Notes: generated by a model not told the origin, from the sequence alone. Numbered from the stretch's first letter, positions 27,255 to 36,320 are shown. The stretch is 39,303 bases of DNA from Flavobacterium sp. (GCA_020048955.1 JAIFLT010000195.1:1-39303); one strand, 5' to 3'. Translations and numbers: made by a program.

Positions 27255-28703
27255 TGCCCAATGGGGAATATATTTGGCGAACTTCTTTGACTTATTTTCT
27301 GGATCTTCTTCTTTAATAAAACCTCCTTCAAAGGTATCTTTAATAATTCGTGATACCATGGCCGCATTCTCTTGTGCAATATTAAAACGATCTCTTAGAC
27401 TTTGATTAGTCATTTTATCATTGGTAACATATTTCAAAACACAGTGCTGATAGCACGCACGTACTCTGTCTTTTTTATCCATATCCGAAAATTTTTGGTA
27501 GGCATATAAAACTACTTTGGTATGCTTTTCCTGAATTTGAACTTCTAACGGCGGCAACTGAAAGATTTCAATGTTTAAGATTACTTTGTCAATGCCACTG
27601 CCTTTTTCTTCACACATTCTAAACCGTCTCATGATGGATGCTAAATCTTCATTGCGAGATTGGTATTCATCTATAAATCGTTCGGGTGTGATTAAGGGTA
27701 GTCCGGGATTTGAAATTTCAATCCTATCGGAATATATTTCAATCAAAGGTCCGGTACCCGTTTCGGTTAAATCCTGATGTATTAACGCATTAGCCACAAG
27801 TTCTCTTATTGCAATTTCGGGATACATCAAAACGGTTTCTCTGAGAGCTTGCCCAATTACTTCATTACTGGGTAAAATATCATTGATGTATTTTATAAGC
27901 CCTTGAAAACCTATAGCGTAACCCAAAGCGCCAAATTGGTCTTTTATTGTAGTGATTTTATTTTTTCCTTGATATTGTACAACTCTAACTGCTTTGCGTT
28001 TCAGATTGTCAAATTCATTTAAGTTTTTGGCAAATAACAGCGCTCCCAAATTAGTTATTTGATAGTTCCCACTTTTGAATGAAATAAACTTTTCAGAAAT
28101 AAATTTATCAATTACAGTATCTCTATTAGTAGGATATGGCAATTCTAATAAATCGAAATAAGCTTGAGTATCAAGTAATTTAACTATTTCATCGGTTGTT
28201 TCAACTTCTAAGGAAACAATTCTTTCAAACTTTTGTCTGCTTGACTTTGTCCATATCTTTTTCTCTTTCGCAGGAAAATCTTTTAAGGTTCGAGTAATGC
28301 TTCCCACTCTAATATAATCAACATGATTAAAACTTACGGGTTGCCCAATAGTGGCTTCTATTTTGAAAATGGAAATTAATTTATCCTGATAGATAATTTC
28401 ATAAATAGATACTTCAACTCTGGGTGAAATACGCTGTAACAACCAATGTTCCAATTCATCATTTCCGACTTTTTTTAGAGTAGGTCTGAAAGATGTTCCT
28501 TCAACTTTCAAAGTTTTGTCAGAAATACCAAAAACTAAATAACCGAAAGGTTCATTTTGCAAACAGGCACCATTACTCAAAGCTGAAATGTATTTACCTA
28601 TTTCCTCTTCCGATTTAAAATTCATCTTAAATTCAACCCATTCACATTCCTTGGGAAGTTTTAATAACCTGTCTATTAGCTTATGTATTTCTATTTCTTT
28701 CAT
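27252..28703 (-). CDS. ATP-binding protein, AlbA_2 (Schlafen-type) plus HATPase_c_4-like domain and C-terminal wHTH
   Basis: ECEWVEFKMNFKSEEEIGKYISALSNGA...GYLVFGISD; IRELVANALIHQDLTETGTGPLIEIYSDRIEISNPGLPL. Confidence 0.85.
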   Translation of the reverse strand: MKEIEIHKLIDRLLKLPKECEWVEFKMNFKSEEEIGKYISALSNGACLQNEPFGYLVFGISDKTLKVEGTSFRPTLKKVGNDELEHWLLQRISPRVEVSIYEIIYQDKLISIFKIEATIGQPVSFNHVDYIRVGSITRTLKDFPAKEKKIWTKSSRQKFERIVSLEVETTDEIVKLLDTQAYFDLLELPYPTNRDTVIDKFISEKFISFKSGNYQITNLGALLFAKNLNEFDNLKRKAVRVVQYQGKNKITTIKDQFGALGYAIGFQGLIKYINDILPSNEVIGQALRETVLMYPEIAIRELVANALIHQDLTETGTGPLIEIYSDRIEISNPGLPLITPERFIDEYQSRNEDLASIMRRFRMCEEKGSGIDKVILNIEIFQLPPLEVQIQEKHTKVVLYAYQKFSDMDKKDRVRACYQHCVLKYVTNDKMTNQSLRDRFNIAQENAAMVSRIIKDTFEGGFIKEEDPENKSKKFAKYIPHWA

Positions 28704-28705
28704 TT

Positions 28706-31507
28706 TTAAGCCGCTAAAACCTCATTTAATTCATTAATAATTGCATCCGTTTCATCTCCAAACAATTGCCACATTTTACTCAAACCACCTTCGGCATTAA
28801 AAGGGCTAAGGTCAAAGTCGTCTTTGTCTATGCTAAAACTGTTGGCTACATAGTCTTTCATCATGCGTAGCCATTGCATTTGGGCTTCGGTAAAGGCATT
28901 GTGTTGCCCAGCATTTTTTTCAAAAATCCATTTTTTAAAATTCGCATCTACCGTTTTATCGTAAGAAGTTAAGTTGTTGTCAATGCCTGCCACTTTGCGT
29001 ATCAAACTCACCAAAGCAATCAATTCGTTTTTTACCGATCCTCGGGCTGAGCTTGTCGAAGTCTCTAGTTGCTCATAGGCTCTCCAAACGGTTAAAGGAG
29101 CTAATAGTGGTTTTTCGGTTTTTAGTTTTTCGCACAAGTCTTTAATCATTTTGTAAGTAAACGTGCGGTGTCTATAATCTTGGGCATAAAAAATCTGCAA
29201 AGCCGTAATTTCGTCTTTATGGCTTTCTATCCATGCAGTAAAATCAGCAATGGTTGCTGAGCTTGCCGCAGCATGGTCTTTTACCCAACCTATATTGGTA
29301 ATAGCGTCAATGTTGCTAGTATCAATAATTTGGTCTAACTTTTTGCGAATATCTACAATAAAATCACGTAAATCAGGGTTATGAAATACGGCAACTGCTT
29401 CTTCAATTAGTTTTTTCTTTTCGGCATCAATGGCTTTTTCAATCTCCATAGGAGCAAAACCACGCAGGTTTCCTTTTACACTGGTTTCAATTTGTTGATT
29501 AGTATCAGGGTCGTAAGCATTCAACAATTGTTTTACTACATGGTTAATGGTAAATCCATTGGCTTGTTCGGCAAAAGTTGCTTTGTCTTTATCCGTTAAT
29601 TGTCTATCTAAACGAATCAATCGGTTGGCTAAAGTAGTCAGCATATCTTCGCTAGTGTTACCCATAGCCACGCTTTGCAACACATCTTTTAACGAAACAC
29701 CTGGCGCTTTTTCCAAAGGTCGGCTGTCCGTTTTTTGCGATTGCTCCACACCAATAGCATCAATAATTACAAAATGGTCTTTACTGAATTTTGCTGTGGG
29801 TGTACCTTTGGCTTTCAATTCTTCTATTGAGCAAGTACGTGTTCCACGACCTTTCATTTGTTCGTAATAAGAACGGCTTTTTACATCACGCATAAACAAC
29901 AATACTTCCAGTGGTCGAATGTCGGTTCCTGTGGCAATCATATCTACCGTAACGGCAATTCGTGGGTAATAATCGTTTCTAAATTGTTGCAAGACACTTT
30001 TTGGGTCTTCCTCACTGCGGTAGGTTATCTTTTTGCAAAACTTGTTTTCTTCGCCAAATTCTTCACGAACAATTTCAATAATATCTTCGGCATGGCTGTC
30101 GGTTTTTGCAAATATCAAAAGCTTTGGTACTTCAAAATTACCATTAGCATCCATTCGGTCAGGAAACATGGCTGGCAAGTTGTCTTTGGTGGCTCTTATA
30201 ATAGTGCGTATTGTACTTGGGTTTACAATGTCTTTGTCCAATTGCTTACCGCTATATTCAACATCTTCGTCTAAATGTTCCCAAAAGCGTTTACGAGTCA
30301 AGCGTTCACGTCTATCAACAGGTTCGCCAAAACTTTTTAAAACACTACCGTTTTTGGTGATTTCGGTTTCAATGGTAAAGACATTATAAGGCACTAAAAC
30401 CCCATCAATAACCGCTTTTTCATAACCATAATCAGAAACCAAATTCTGATTGAAATATCCAAAAGTTCTATTGTCAGGAGTAGCAGTCAAGCCAATTTGA
30501 AACACATCAAAATAATCCAATACTTGTTTCCACAGATTGTATATACTTCTGTGGCATTCGTCAATCACCACAAAATCAAAAAACTCAATCGGCACTTTTT
30601 CGTTATAGCCCACAGGAATCGCTTCCTTAGGTTCAAAACGCGTTTCATTTGGGTTTTCTTCTTCGGCACTTTCATCCAATTCGGTTTCTTTCAAAATCGA
30701 ATACATCCGTTGAATAGTGCTAATATATACTTGTGAATCGTCAGGAATAAAGGAACTACTCAAACGTGTAACACCATACAATTCGGTAAACAAACGGTTG
30801 TCTTCTTGTGCGGTAAACGCTCTAAATTCGCCTTCGGCTTGTTCGCCTAAGTTTTTAGTATCTACCAAAAACAAAATGCGTTTGGCTTTTGCATATTTCA
30901 ACAAACGATAGACAAACGTAATAGCAGTAAAAGTCTTTCCCGAACCAGTAGCCATTTGGATTAACGCTTTTGGCTTTTGGTCTTTAAACGATTTTTCAAG
31001 ATTGTTAATTGCCGTAATTTGACAATCGCGCAAACCATCTTCAGGTAGCGTTGGAATATCATGCAAACGACCTCGTAAAGTTTTAGATTGTGATAACCAT
31101 TGCACAAAAGTTTCGGGTCTATGAAAAGTAAACACGTTTCGAGAACGCGGTTTTGGGTCTCTGTAATCGGTGAAACGAGTCACTTCACCTGTACTTTCAT
31201 AAACAAACGGTAAAGGGTCGTTGTTTAACAAACGCAATTTAGCATTGGCATATTGAGAAGATTGTTCTTCTACTGTAGTCAGCCGAACACCTTCTTCTTC
31301 GCGTTTGGCTTCGATAATACCCACTGCTTTTTTATCTACAAACAAAACGTAATCCGCTGGACCAATATCCGTTTGGTATTCACGTATGGCAATTCCCAAA
31401 CCAGCCGCAAGATTGAATTTCTTCTTATCTTGAATAATCCAGCCACAAGCAATAAGTTGCTTGTCGATATGATCTCTGGCTATTTGTTCAGGGTTTTGGT
31501 TGGTCAT
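28706..31507 (-). CDS. hsdR: Type I restriction endonuclease subunit R
   Basis: GIIEAKREEEGVRL, QMATGSGKTFTA, DECHRSI, ITYRSEEDPKSVLQQFRN, FMRDVKSRSYYEQMKGRGTR. Confidence 0.96.
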   Translation of the reverse strand: MTNQNPEQIARDHIDKQLIACGWIIQDKKKFNLAAGLGIAIREYQTDIGPADYVLFVDKKAVGIIEAKREEEGVRLTTVEEQSSQYANAKLRLLNNDPLPFVYESTGEVTRFTDYRDPKPRSRNVFTFHRPETFVQWLSQSKTLRGRLHDIPTLPEDGLRDCQITAINNLEKSFKDQKPKALIQMATGSGKTFTAITFVYRLLKYAKAKRILFLVDTKNLGEQAEGEFRAFTAQEDNRLFTELYGVTRLSSSFIPDDSQVYISTIQRMYSILKETELDESAEEENPNETRFEPKEAIPVGYNEKVPIEFFDFVVIDECHRSIYNLWKQVLDYFDVFQIGLTATPDNRTFGYFNQNLVSDYGYEKAVIDGVLVPYNVFTIETEITKNGSVLKSFGEPVDRRERLTRKRFWEHLDEDVEYSGKQLDKDIVNPSTIRTIIRATKDNLPAMFPDRMDANGNFEVPKLLIFAKTDSHAEDIIEIVREEFGEENKFCKKITYRSEEDPKSVLQQFRNDYYPRIAVTVDMIATGTDIRPLEVLLFMRDVKSRSYYEQMKGRGTRTCSIEELKAKGTPTAKFSKDHFVIIDAIGVEQSQKTDSRPLEKAPGVSLKDVLQSVAMGNTSEDMLTTLANRLIRLDRQLTDKDKATFAEQANGFTINHVVKQLLNAYDPDTNQQIETSVKGNLRGFAPMEIEKAIDAEKKKLIEEAVAVFHNPDLRDFIVDIRKKLDQIIDTSNIDAITNIGWVKDHAAASSATIADFTAWIESHKDEITALQIFYAQDYRHRTFTYKMIKDLCEKLKTEKPLLAPLTVWRAYEQLETSTSSARGSVKNELIALVSLIRKVAGIDNNLTSYDKTVDANFKKWIFEKNAGQHNAFTEAQMQWLRMMKDYVANSFSIDKDDFDLSPFNAEGGLSKMWQLFGDETDAIINELNEVLAA

Positions 31508-31813
31508 TTATTTTGTTTATGTAAGTCGATTTCAAACCTACCAAAAATAAATCATTTTAACAAGAATTTACTAGGTAGTTTTTACGTGATTTTTCAAAGG
31601 TAATGCGAGTTGTTAAAACAATTTTACGGTTTTCCGCATTTTAGAATAAAATATATAAATTACTATGGTATTAATACAATCAAAAAGTGATTAATTTCAC
31701 AAGTAACAAAATTAGTTAAATATAAAATAGTTCTTGACTATTAAAAATAAAATTCCAAATCAAAAACTTGAAAGCGAGCTTTCATCTTTTTAACTTGGAA
31801 TTTCATTCATCCG

Positions 31814-31895
31814 TGACTTCGATGGGATTCGAACCCACACGCCTTTCAGCACTACCACCTCAAAGTAGCAAGTCTACCAATTTCTCCACGAAGCC
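31814..31895 (-). tRNA. tRNA-Leu (GAG)
   Basis: Cloverleaf on minus: GGCTTCG acceptor, CTACT-TTGAGGT-GGTAG anticodon arm, variable arm, GGTTCGAATCC T-loop. Confidence 0.9.
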
Positions 31896-31939
31896 TTAAA
31901 TAAAAAAAGCCATTCACTGTAGCGAACGACTTTATTTTG

Positions 31940-32012
31940 TGACCTGGCTGGGGCTCGAACCCAGGACCCCATCATTAAAAGTGATGTGCTCTACCAACTG
32001 AGCTACCAAGTC
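31940..32012 (-). tRNA. tRNA-Lys (TTT)
   Basis: GACTTGGTAGCTCAGTTGGTAGAGCACATCACTTTTAATGATGGGGTCCTGGGTTCGAGCCCCAGCCAGGTCA. Confidence 0.95.
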
Positions 32013-32041
32013 ATTGCTTGAAGAAAATTTAAAAAAAAAAG

Positions 32042-32114
32042 TGACCTGGCTGGGGCTCGAACCCAGGACCCCATCATTAAAAGTGATGTGCTCTACCAAC
32101 TGAGCTACCAAGTC
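32042..32114 (-). tRNA. tRNA-Lys (TTT), identical second copy
   Basis: Identical to 31940-32012. Confidence 0.95.
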
Positions 32115-32239
32115 ATTACATTTCTTCAACGCGGGTGCAAATATAAGACGATATTATTTATTTTTCAAAGCAATTTTGTTTTAAATTTACCTTTTTTTAA
32201 TAATATCTGTTAACGCCTTAATATATAAGGTTTTATTTT

Positions 32240-32758
32240 ATGGTAAAAGTTGTTTTAATAGGTTATATGGGAAGTGGAAAGTCGGTTGTGTCTAACAAAT
32301 TAGCACAACAGATTGAAATTCCTTTAGTAGAATTGGATGAAAGAATTGAAGAAAAATGCAAAATGACTATAGAAAAAATTTTTGCTTCTAAAGGCGAACT
32401 TTTTTTTAGAAAGCAAGAACACCAACTTTTTGAAGAACTATTAAATAATAAAGAGCAATTGGTGATAAGCACTGGTGGCGGAACACCTTGTTATTTCAAT
32501 AATCATGAGTTGCTTAATAATAAAAACGTGGTTTCTATTTACTTAAAAGCCTCTATTGATACTTTATACAATCGTCTATTGAAAGAAAAACAAAAACGTC
32601 CTTTACTTGCAAATTTGCCCAATGATGAAATTAAAGATTTCATAGCAAAACATCTTTTTGATAGAAGTTTTTACTACAATCAAGCAACTTTTAAAGTAAC
32701 TGTAGATGATAAAAATAGTGATGAAATCGTTGCCGAAATTGTAAGTTTATTAGCTTAA
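32240..32758 (+). CDS. aroK: Shikimate kinase
   Basis: GYMGSGKSVVSNKLA, DERIEE, FFRKQEHQLF, VISTGGGTPC. Confidence 0.93.
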   Translation: MVKVVLIGYMGSGKSVVSNKLAQQIEIPLVELDERIEEKCKMTIEKIFASKGELFFRKQEHQLFEELLNNKEQLVISTGGGTPCYFNNHELLNNKNVVSIYLKASIDTLYNRLLKEKQKRPLLANLPNDEIKDFIAKHLFDRSFYYNQATFKVTVDDKNSDEIVAEIVSLLA

Positions 32759-33247
32759 TTCGGCAAAACTATTATTGTTTTCAAATACAACAGAAACGTG
32801 TTCGTGTGAAGAGGTTGAAAGTGAAATTCCTTTAAAATCAACTTTAATGGGATATTTTTTGTGATTTCTATCCACTAAAACCGCCGTTTTAAATTTCTTT
32901 AACGGAACATCCAAGAAATGCTTCACGCCATACATCAACGTTGAACCAGAATTCAAAACGTCGTCAACTAAAACAATACCCTTATTTTGATATTCTTCTT
33001 TTGAGATAGAAGTAGTTATTTCTGAATTCAAATTTGTTTTATCGATTTTTACTTCACATAAAACTACTTTTATAGGCGAAATTGATTGTAAAGAAACCGC
33101 CAATTTTTCAGCCAAAAAATAACCATTAGAGGTTATTCCTGCCAAAACAATGCTTTCTTCCTCTACGAAAGTTTCATAAATTTGATAAGCAATTCTCTTA
33201 ATTTTATGTTCAATTTCTTGATGTGTAAGAATGATATTTTGGCTCAT
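32750..33247 (-). CDS. Phosphoribosyltransferase (PyrR-like type I PRTase)
   Basis: GIVLVDDVLNSGSTLMYGV PRPP-binding loop. Confidence 0.88.
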   Translation of the reverse strand: MSQNIILTHQEIEHKIKRIAYQIYETFVEEESIVLAGITSNGYFLAEKLAVSLQSISPIKVVLCEVKIDKTNLNSEITTSISKEEYQNKGIVLVDDVLNSGSTLMYGVKHFLDVPLKKFKTAVLVDRNHKKYPIKVDFKGISLSTSSHEHVSVVFENNNSFAELS

Positions 33248-33251
33248 GACT

Positions 33252-33836
33252 TTATTTTTTTGTAAATATAAAAAAGAGTTCGTTTCCTTCTCTAGGTTTT
33301 ATAGAATTATGTGCAGTTTCTAATGTTTTTAAATTAAAATCATTTTCAAATAAAGAACTATATTCTTCCTTAGAGCCACCAAAAGGCGGACCAACTTTGG
33401 TTAAGGGAAATTGAAACAATAATCCTGCTAATTTTCCATTGGGTAATAATAATTCGTTCATTTTTTGAACATACTCTTTTCTTAAAGAGGGTTCTAAGGC
33501 GCAAAAGAACGTTTGCTCAATAATTAAATCATACTTGTTCTCATGTTCAAAAAAATCGGATTGTATCAATTGATTTGGATTACAATTTGGAACTCTTTTT
33601 ATGATGTTTTCTAAAGGCGATTGAGCAAAATCTAATACAAAAACATTTTGAAAACCTAGTGCCATCAGATACTCAAATTCATGACTATTTCCGGCTCCAG
33701 GAATTAAAATCTTGATGGTTTTATCTTCAATTTGGTCGATGTATTCTTTTAAAGGAGTTGAAATGGCACCAATATCCCAACCAATTTCGTTTTTTTGGTA
33801 ACGTTCTTCCCAATAATTACTATTCAGCTTCATCAA
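33252..33836 (-). CDS. TPMT-family SAM-dependent methyltransferase
   Basis: YWEERYQKNEIGWDIGAISTPLKEYID, ILIPGAGNSHEFEYL, EQTFFCALEPSLRKEYVQKM. Confidence 0.88.
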   Translation of the reverse strand: MMKLNSNYWEERYQKNEIGWDIGAISTPLKEYIDQIEDKTIKILIPGAGNSHEFEYLMALGFQNVFVLDFAQSPLENIIKRVPNCNPNQLIQSDFFEHENKYDLIIEQTFFCALEPSLRKEYVQKMNELLLPNGKLAGLLFQFPLTKVGPPFGGSKEEYSSLFENDFNLKTLETAHNSIKPREGNELFFIFTKK

Positions 33837-34206
33837 TATCAGTGTTAAATTCTATATCGTCTAAGTCGCGTCGGTCTTTTTTGGTTGGTCTACCTGTACC
33901 CGTTTTTCGGTAATGCTCTTTAGATAGTTTAAGCAATTCTAAATGGGCAAAAGATTCGGCTGGCGTTTCGTCTTTTCGGTAAACATCAACAAGCTTGGCT
34001 CCCACTCGATTGGCAGGAACATCTAAAACCGAAATGATATGAGTAATTTGGTCTTTTCTAAAGGTAATTTTATCACTCGGAAAAACCTCTTTAGATGCTT
34101 TAGCCACTTGACCATTTACAGTAATATGGTTTTTTTTACAAGCTTCTGTAACCATATTTCGGGTTTTGTAATATCGAACACACCATAAGTATTTATCTAC
34201 TCTCAT
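33820..34206 (-). CDS. S4-domain RNA-binding protein, Hsp15-like
   Basis: MRVDKYLWCVRYYKTRNMVTEACKKNHITVNGQVAKASKEVFPSD. Confidence 0.88.
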   Translation of the reverse strand: MRVDKYLWCVRYYKTRNMVTEACKKNHITVNGQVAKASKEVFPSDKITFRKDQITHIISVLDVPANRVGAKLVDVYRKDETPAESFAHLELLKLSKEHYRKTGTGRPTKKDRRDLDDIEFNTDIDEAE

Positions 34207-34285
34207 AAAATTATCTAAAATCAACGTTAAATAGTTTACAAAAATAAATCAATATTGTATCTTGCGCACTTAAAATTGATTAATA

Positions 34286-35368
34286 ATGAAAAATATTTTT
34301 AAAATACTTTCTGTTGTAGTATTTTGTAGTTTAATCACTTCTTGTGGTGGTGATGACGACCCTGCGGTTACACCGTTAAGAGATTATGCGGAGCAATATG
34401 CCGCTGATATTGACTCGATTGATGAATACATCGATACGCATTACATGACGGTTGATGCAACAAATTTTGATGTAACTTTTACCGAAATTCCAACTGGTGG
34501 AACGCAACAATCTATTAGAACGCAAACACAATATCCTATTAAGGATACTCTTGTAAAAGAAGATGGTATTGAATATAAAATTTATTATATTAAATTTAGA
34601 GAAGGTGATGCAGTAAATGGTAGAAGACCAACACAAGTTGACTCTGTTTACGTTTCTTACAAAGGACTTAGATTAACCGATGATCAATTTGATGAAGCAA
34701 CAAACCCTGTTTGGTTTGGTTTGCAAGATGTTATAACTGGTTGGACGCATATTATGCCCAATTTTAAAACAGGAACTTATACCACAGCTTCTGGTTCAAA
34801 CCCAATTACATTTAACAATTTTGGTGCGGGTGTTATGTTTTTGCCCTCAGGTTTAGCCTATTATAATAATGGTGCAGGTTCTATTCCTGCTTACGCTCCC
34901 ATTATATTTAATTTTAAATTGTATGAATTACGCTATCGTGACCATGATAGAGATGGGATTTTATCTAAAGATGAAAGAAGATTAAATCCAGCAATTCCTG
35001 CAGCTTTGAGATGGAGAGAAAATCCTTTTTTAGGATATGATATTAATGGAGATGGAACTATTGATACCTCAGGTAAACTATATGATTCTGACGGAAATGG
35101 TACATTAGATTCAACTGAATATTATGATACCGATGGCGATGGCACACCAAATATGTTAGATATTGATGATGACGGAGATGGATTTTTAACAAAGATAGAA
35201 AGAAAGTATGTAGTGGGAACTACAACGTATTATTATCCATTTAATGGTGCTGCAGTTGATAATGCTTCAACACCAGATGTTAATGAAACACATGGAATTC
35301 CAGATTGTTCTGGAAATTTTACTCTCTCAACAAGAGTCAGAAAGCATTTGGATAAAAATTGCCACTAA
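34286..35368 (+). CDS. FKBP-type peptidyl-prolyl isomerase-like lipoprotein with C-terminal Ca-binding (TSP3-like) repeats
   Basis: Lipobox LITSCGG; VYVSYKGLRLTDDQFDE...VITGWTHIMPNFKTGT; DINGDGTID, DSDGNGTLD, DTDGDGTPN, DDDGDGFLT. Confidence 0.75.
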   Translation: MKNIFKILSVVVFCSLITSCGGDDDPAVTPLRDYAEQYAADIDSIDEYIDTHYMTVDATNFDVTFTEIPTGGTQQSIRTQTQYPIKDTLVKEDGIEYKIYYIKFREGDAVNGRRPTQVDSVYVSYKGLRLTDDQFDEATNPVWFGLQDVITGWTHIMPNFKTGTYTTASGSNPITFNNFGAGVMFLPSGLAYYNNGAGSIPAYAPIIFNFKLYELRYRDHDRDGILSKDERRLNPAIPAALRWRENPFLGYDINGDGTIDTSGKLYDSDGNGTLDSTEYYDTDGDGTPNMLDIDDDGDGFLTKIERKYVVGTTTYYYPFNGAAVDNASTPDVNETHGIPDCSGNFTLSTRVRKHLDKNCH

Positions 35369-35412
35369 AAAAAACGGTCACATTAATTAAGAAGTGACCG
35401 TTTTTTTTTTAT
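35368..35412. terminator. Terminator after the FKBP lipoprotein gene
   Basis: AAAACGGTCAC...GTGACCGTTTTTTTTTT. Confidence 0.8.
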
Positions 35413-35449
35413 TTTGTTTCTAACTTCTTTCTTTCTTCAATTAATTGTT

Positions 35450-36058
35450 TTAATTGTTTTCCGTAGAGCGATTTTGAGATTTCTGGAGTAAGCGATTTTT
35501 GAATGGTACATGGTTAACAGCAAAATTGGTTGTATAAAGATATTTCCTTTTTAAGATATTATCTTGTTCTACTTGAATTTTATCCAATTCTGTGTTATTT
35601 TTATTTTTAAGTGCAGTAAATCTTTTTGTAATTAATTCTAAATTTTCATCTACATAACGTGATACTACTTTTTTATATTCGTCATATAATTCTTGGTTTT
35701 TAGAACCCGTTATTTTGGCGTCAGCAGTAAAAAATTCTAAAGAAGATTCAATAGTAATTTTTCCAGGTTCAGCAAAGAAAGGTAAATTGTTATCAACAGA
35801 ATTAGAAACTCCTCTGTCTAAGAAAAGATAGAACATTTCTGGTGAATCAATAGTCATTTCACTTGTAAAATGAGAATCGCCATTGATTTGAATGGTATCA
35901 ATGGCTACCAATGTCGTGTCTTTGATTCTTTGAATGTATAAGGTTCCTTTTTTTAAACCTTTTATATTACCTGTTATTTGAAGGTTTTTGTCTGATTTTT
36001 TTTCAGAACAAGAGGTGATTACTACCAGTGATAGTAAAGCAATAACTATTTTTTGCAT
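35450..36058 (-). CDS. DUF4369-type lipoprotein, probably frameshifted near the C-terminus
   Basis: Lipobox VVITSCSEK, NLQITGNIKGLKKGTLYIQRIKDTTLVAIDTIQINGDSHF; alternative frame 35409-35504 encodes a plausible natural C-terminus. Confidence 0.7.
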   Translation of the reverse strand: MQKIVIALLSLVVITSCSEKKSDKNLQITGNIKGLKKGTLYIQRIKDTTLVAIDTIQINGDSHFTSEMTIDSPEMFYLFLDRGVSNSVDNNLPFFAEPGKITIESSLEFFTADAKITGSKNQELYDEYKKVVSRYVDENLELITKRFTALKNKNNTELDKIQVEQDNILKRKYLYTTNFAVNHVPFKNRLLQKSQNRSTENN

Positions 36059-36087
36059 GGTTTATTTTATTTTTGGCAAAATAATAA

Positions 36088-36122
36088 AAAAATCCTCAAT
36101 CTATGGCATAAATTGAGGATTT
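36088..36122 (-). terminator. Terminator-like hairpin upstream of the DUF4369 gene
   Basis: AATCCTCAAT-CTATGGCATA-AATTGAGGATT with T-run on minus. Confidence 0.65.
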
Positions 36123-36154
36123 AAAAAATGGGTTACTATTCAGCTACGCAAATC

Positions 36155-36320
36155 AATGTCGTTTTAAACGTCACTTAGAGTGATTTAGAACATTAATGCG
36201 ACAGCTTTACTGTTCTGAATTGTATTGATAAGCCAGAATTTATAGTGTTCTTGATACATTTTCTTAAAAAAAGCTATCGCATTTTTTTAAGAAAACACTC
36301 GAACTTACGAACTACATCAT
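36155..36320 (-). ncRNA. Candidate structured RNA (6S-like long hairpin with bulges)
   Basis: Minus-strand 14-bp stem AATGCGATAGCTTT/AAAGCTGTCGCATT with one G-U, outer GAGTG/CACTC, terminator at about 36088; ends approximate. Confidence 0.4.

Noticed and set aside
29547-31603. Several plus-strand ORFs (64-138 aa) opposite hsdR
   Set aside because: Antisense ORFs in a strong conserved CDS; no motifs
22001-32114. Integrative element with att duplication of tRNA-Leu
   Set aside because: No repeat of the tRNA 3' end seen on the far side (around 21.9-22.1 kb), and no integrase in the window
31932-32129. 65-aa ORF with internal duplication DLVAQLVEHITFNDGVLGSSPSQVT
   Set aside because: Lies entirely over the two tRNA-Lys genes; artifact
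32750-32758. Convergent 9-nt overlap of aroK and phosphoribosyltransferase genes
   Set aside because: Ordinary compact convergent gene ends
36195-36269. Short minus-strand peptide MYQEHYKFWLINTIQNSKAVALMF as a leader peptide
   Set aside because: Coincides with the terminal arm of the proposed RNA; no ribosome-binding support and no evident attenuation context
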